DNA of 21,661 nt from Apostichopus californicus. Its lineage: Eukaryota; Echinodermata; Holothuroidea; Aspidochirotida; Stichopodidae. Below are positions 17,941 to 21,661 of the stretch, piece by piece. Position numbers and translations under genes: made by a program. How positions within the stretch are numbered: position 1 is the first letter of the stretch; each line of letters opens with the position of its first letter. Location of the stretch: positions 1-21,661 of the forward strand of contig JAIPMN010002805.1 of NCBI GenBank assembly GCA_020650975.1, read 5' to 3'. Below the pieces are notes generated by a model. That model was not told the origin of the DNA. It worked only from the letters and a program-made list of their open reading frames with translations, and searched no databases.

Positions 17941-19722
17941 TTTGATGAAATTTGATCAAAGACATGTAAGTCATTAAATTCTATATTTCCTGAGACAAAG
18001 GAGTGCATTTAGTCGTCACCATTGGCCCTGTCTCTTTTGTATCTCTAGTGTAATTTTTGTTTAAGTACAGACATATATTGAAATACAATGAGTCAGTTTT
18101 CGAGTTCACATTTTGGAAGGATTCACTTTGGTCTATGTTCCATAAAAGTCCTATAATATTGAGACCAACCAATAACAAGTGGTAGAAATGGATCAGTTAA
18201 CGTACTACAGATTGTAGTAAGATGACCTTTGACCTTGTGGATCTAATTTACAATACTGGCTATACTTACATCTTCGCCATCGTTCTCTACATTACAATCT
18301 CCGCAGGCCATCTTTCAGTTGTTGTTCCTGAACCTAGTAAAAGCAAGCTAGTCAAGAGATTTGCAACATTCACAACACGTAGAAATCTGACCCAGGTCCC
18401 TTTCAAATAATGATATTATTTGAAGAAATCTGTTGAGGAATTTAAACAAACTCTAAGAAAACAAAAATTGGTCCATTGTTTGCAGTCCTTCATTTGATAA
18501 TAAAAAGAGGGGTTTGTACTAATCACTTTAAACTTGAAGCCATAGGCCGAGATGTAACTATTTATGTAACTATTTATAACGAAGTCAGATGTAGCAGCCT
18601 TTGCTTGAGTCAGTTCAAACAAGTAGGTACATTCAAGGCCTGAGTTAGGCTTCATAACACCTTCACAGTAAAGTTAGGCCCAGACTTACCTACCAAAAGT
18701 ACCAGGGCAGACTTAAGCCTGCTTAAATTTAGTACTATTAGCTTGACAATAGGCCTAACATTAAACTGTTCCATCAAGATACGATCGACTATTCATCTGC
18801 TGAGCTTGGAGTTGGAGTAGCCCACTTGATAAGTTACAAAGTGCCTTACTGTAGCATATAGCTTGGCTATAGCCTACGGTTAGCCTCATGAGTTATTGTT
18901 TCAACAGTTTGTTGGTGTTATACTTTCAATTCAGCCACCACCTGTGCCTGTGTCAATGCTGAATAACGTGGAATCAATATATAGGCCTAGTCTAAGTTAG
19001 GCTAAGTGTTAAGTTGCTATTTTAATATTGGACTTGGACTTTGGAGGCATCTTACAGTTACAGCTCTAGTAACTTAGGCCTAACCTAGCATAGGCTACGG
19101 TACAGTGTAAGTCTAAATGAAGCTAACTCTAATAATATGTCATATTTCACAGGCTAAATAAGAACAAACTTTACTGAAAATTACAAAGGTTCACGGCACA
19201 TTTGTTTCACATTTAGCCTACCTGAAGACAAACAAGTTGATTTCTGACGAGGTAGCACAGTAGCAGGTAGGTGCTTAAGTTACATTTAGCCGAACCTGTG
19301 TCATACTAGTATTACTATGAGTCAAAACAAACCGCGCCTTGATCTCTGGTCACTTGTTGTTATTGCCTTCATTAGCCAGTTTGTTTATTGTATTCAAGTG
19401 GCAGGCGTGGCGTGAAAAGGTTTACACCCCTTGAGAAATTCGAGTTTCAGAATTATTTCTCTGCTTATACTATTTCCCTGCTTTTTTCCCAGCTTTAATA
19501 TATTACCTACTTAAAATATATCATCGGAAATATGAGGCAATCTCGCAATTTCCTCAGTTTACACACAAAACCGCAATATTTTCTCAAGCATGTCTAGACT
19601 TGCTATAAGAGTGAAAGAAAGGTCGACATATGGACCTCTGATGAAAATTAAGGGAGGGAAAGGGCTGAAGGGTAGGTGTAGAAAGAAGTTGAATAAGATG
19701 GAAAAATTTGCGGACCCTAGAC
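17941..19722. other. Upstream DNA, no gene recognised
   Basis: No domain-bearing open frame. The part at 18640-19110 is unusually rich in taggc/ggccta words. Short duplicated gtaactattta occurs near 18554-18575. Confidence 0.6.
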
Positions 19723-20099
19723 CAGTGGCGTAGCCAGAGGGGGGCCATGCCCCCAAAAAATTGCTTTGTGCTACGGCAGTCTCCCCCCCCCCCCAATGAA
19801 ATCCAGTGATGTATTCAAAATACTTCTTTTTTACATTTTTTCGAGTTCTAATCACAAGTATTCATACCTCAGGGCTCATGTTCATACTTCGTATAAGGTC
19901 AGAACTTGGTAATCAGACCGAGATATTACACATTTTGGGCCTTCATCATACCCACCGAACCATTGGATGTGTATTTGTGCAGACGAGGTGCCCATTAATA
20001 CATATATTTATTGGTAATTCCTACCATCAACCATCACGGGGTTGTGCCCCTTAAGAAAAATATTTCCCCCCTAACAATAGAAGGCTGGCTACGCCACTG
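19723..20099. mobile_element. hAT-like MITE, 377 bp, with target duplication
   Basis: Perfect 15-bp terminal inverted repeats (CAGTGGCGTAGCCAG at 19723-19737; its reverse complement at 20085-20099) are flanked by a perfect 8-bp direct repeat, CCCTAGAC, at 19715-19722 and 20100-20107. An 8-bp duplication and CA(G)-type ends are typical of hAT transposons. Internal sequence has G/C-tract subterminal regions and no transposase, so it is non-autonomous. The open frames inside (19559-19855 minus, 19806-20054 plus) are incidental. Confidence 0.9.
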
Positions 20100-20107
20100 C
20101 CCTAGAC

Positions 20108-20352
20108 CCGTATAGAACTAACGTAAGAGTTATAGCTGAAATGCGTCAACTTGGAATTGGAATTTACTTAGGAACGGGGGAATAAAAGGAACCACAAAGA
20201 CAAAAGTAAAACATTGCTCATTTAGCTTCACTTCCATAAGCAATTAGCCATGATTTGGGCACATGATTGAATCTATATGCCGCCTGCATTTCTGGTGATC
20301 CTTTGCTTCTAACTGGAGCTGTCAGGTGCGGATCCAGGGGTGGGGAAAGGCG
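20108..20352. other. Inter-element spacer
   Basis: AT-rich then G-rich; the segment gtcaggtgcggatccagggg at about 20321-20340 resembles another transposon end of the same G-tract type, without a partner that I could find. Confidence 0.5.
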
Positions 20353-20887
20353 CATAGGCGTATGAGCCTAATTTGATTTGAGGGGGGGAGGGGGCTGTAA
20401 CGACTTGCCCGAAAAAAATATAACGTTCAACACTTTAATGTGCATATCATATAGGCATTCATCGGTTACTACATCACATGCTAATAACATACAATCATTT
20501 TCCGTGTTATTACCCTTCCAAATTGGTTATAATTATTGGGGAAGTCGTTAAAACAATAATGATTATAATATTATAAGTTTAACCATTGAAAAACACACTG
20601 CAAATTATTCTTCTTTCAGTAGGTGCCCGAAAAATGCTCAGCATATTGCCAGAATTTTCACCAAAAAAAATTTAAAAACACCCTGCAAATTATTCTTCTT
20701 TCAGTAGTTGCCCGAAAAATCTCAGCATATTGCCGAATTTTCACCCAAAAATTTGAAAAACACATTGCAAATTATTCTTCTTCTATTAGGTGCCCGAATA
20801 ATTCTCAGCATAGTGCCCGAATTTTCACAAAAAATGTTGGTTGGGGGGGGGGGCTGCAGTCCCCAGCCCCCACCTCCTACGCCTATG
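20353..20887. mobile_element. Candidate inverted-repeat element with internal tandem repeats
   Basis: CATAGGCGTA at 20353-20362 and its exact reverse complement at 20878-20887; the similarity extends with one mismatch (tatgag / taggag) and both ends have subterminal G/C tracts. Flanks gggaaaggcg and gggaagggtg agree at 8 of 10 bases, a possible decayed duplication. No transposase is present. Less certain than the element at 19723. Confidence 0.6.
20598..20845. repeat. 82-85-bp tandem repeat, three copies
   Basis: Units start at about 20598, 20683 and 20765 with tgcaaattattcttctttca, gcccgaaaaat and gaattttcacc. They lie within the candidate element 20353-20887. The plus-strand frames across them (60-90 codons) only reflect the repeat. 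Confidence 0.93.
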
Positions 20888-21534
20888 GGGAAGGGTGACA
20901 GTGTTACACCGCTTCTCCTTTTCAGGCTCACAAAATTCAGTAGTCTTTAGCACAATTGAATTGTAATAAGACTTAATTATAGAATATTTGCTGGCGGAGC
21001 TAATCGTCACTGTTTCTATACTGACATGACAGAAAATGAAGAAGGCAAACCAGTGAACTCAAATATTCCTGTAACTTTTTATGGGAGAATTAAACATTAT
21101 AAACACTAAGCTTCCTCCTGATTACTTTCAACTCATATATTGAGTATGGGTGCTTAACGTTGTTGTTGGTAAGCCTATCATGTTTGATTGTTTTATGTGA
21201 CATGTTTTGGGTGATGTTTATTCAATCCAGCCACTGGCACGCTATCATGGAAAAGTTTATTGAGATTACATAACCGACCTGCCTTGGTCGTAACATGACC
21301 TCTTTTTACCAATTAGTCTGCACCGCCTGCCACATATTTCTTCTTGAATGAGGGTCTTTGTGTGAACTCTGTATAATTAACTACACTGTAGACATGAACA
21401 TATTTCCACACAGTGTTTGCACAAAGAGCCTAATGGTGTTAAGAAGCTATGCAGGCTAATTGTGGAGCCTGAGGTCGATTTACGACTGTGGCAGGTCGAT
21501 TCACAAAACTTTCCTAGCTACAGCCATGGGCGTC
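20888..21534. other. No gene recognised
   Basis: AT-rich sequence with no motif or open frame I can assign. Confidence 0.6.
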
Positions 21535-21661
21535 AATCCAGGGGGGGACGGAGGGACACGTCCCCCCCCCCACATTTTGATGGGTGGGGGACACAATATC
21601 AAATGTCCCCCCCACACATTTGGAAAAAGAGTAGTGTCGTGGCTCTATTTGGTTAGGGCTT
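21535..21661. mobile_element. Left part of a G/C-tract transposon-like element, cut by window end
   Basis: It begins catgggcgtcaatccagggg, then alternating G and C runs with gtcccccccc repeated twice. This is the same style of end as the two elements to the left. The right end is outside the window, so class and length cannot be set. Confidence 0.4.

Noticed and set aside
20623..20950. Overlapping 60-90-codon frames on both strands
   Set aside because: They follow the three-copy tandem repeat and the G-tract transposon end, with no domain.

Overview
This is a window of animal nuclear genome, not prokaryotic. It is AT-rich with low gene density. It holds one multi-exon gene with canonical GT...AG introns, several minisatellites, a tRNA-derived SINE and short inverted-repeat DNA transposon relics with poly-G/poly-C subterminal tracts. 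Those G/C-tract elements, together with how close the gene is to vertebrate CTL1, suggest a marine deuterostome invertebrate. An echinoderm such as a sea cucumber is my best guess; this is an inference and is not proven by the sequence.

The gene lies on the minus strand and encodes a choline transporter-like protein of the SLC44/CTL family, closest to CTL1 (SLC44A1). I could place twelve exons: 14615-14641 (coding part of a candidate first exon), 12477-12566, 11820-11962, 10452-10664, 8252-8418, 7322-7411, 6562-6701, 5510-5696, 4245-4413, 3791-3931, 2508-2623 and 1631-1668. All reading phases agree across the eleven junctions, and the joined coding length is 1521 bases (507 codons). The C-terminal part, roughly the last 140-150 residues judged from human CTL1, is not visible and should lie beyond the left edge. 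I found no other convincing protein gene.

Layout from left to right: intron 12 with a 42-47-bp minisatellite and a small assembly gap (1-1630); the compact exon cluster (1631-8418), with a 16-bp minisatellite in intron 7; intron 4 (8419-10451), with a 125-bp duplication, a 93-bp array, a hairpin and a hammerhead-like motif; intron 3 (10665-11819), with a tRNA-derived SINE and a 92-bp array that copies the end of exon 3 and its splice donor; intron 2 (11963-12476), with an array of about 32 bp that runs up to the exon 2 donor; the long intron 1; and upstream DNA (14670-21661) made of degraded repeats. That last region includes a 377-bp hAT-like MITE with a perfect 8-bp target duplication.

The most unusual points are the three extra copies of the exon 3 end with splice donors, the second array beginning at the exon 2 donor, and two dispersed copies of a hammerhead-ribozyme-like motif whose stem II is kept by paired base changes.
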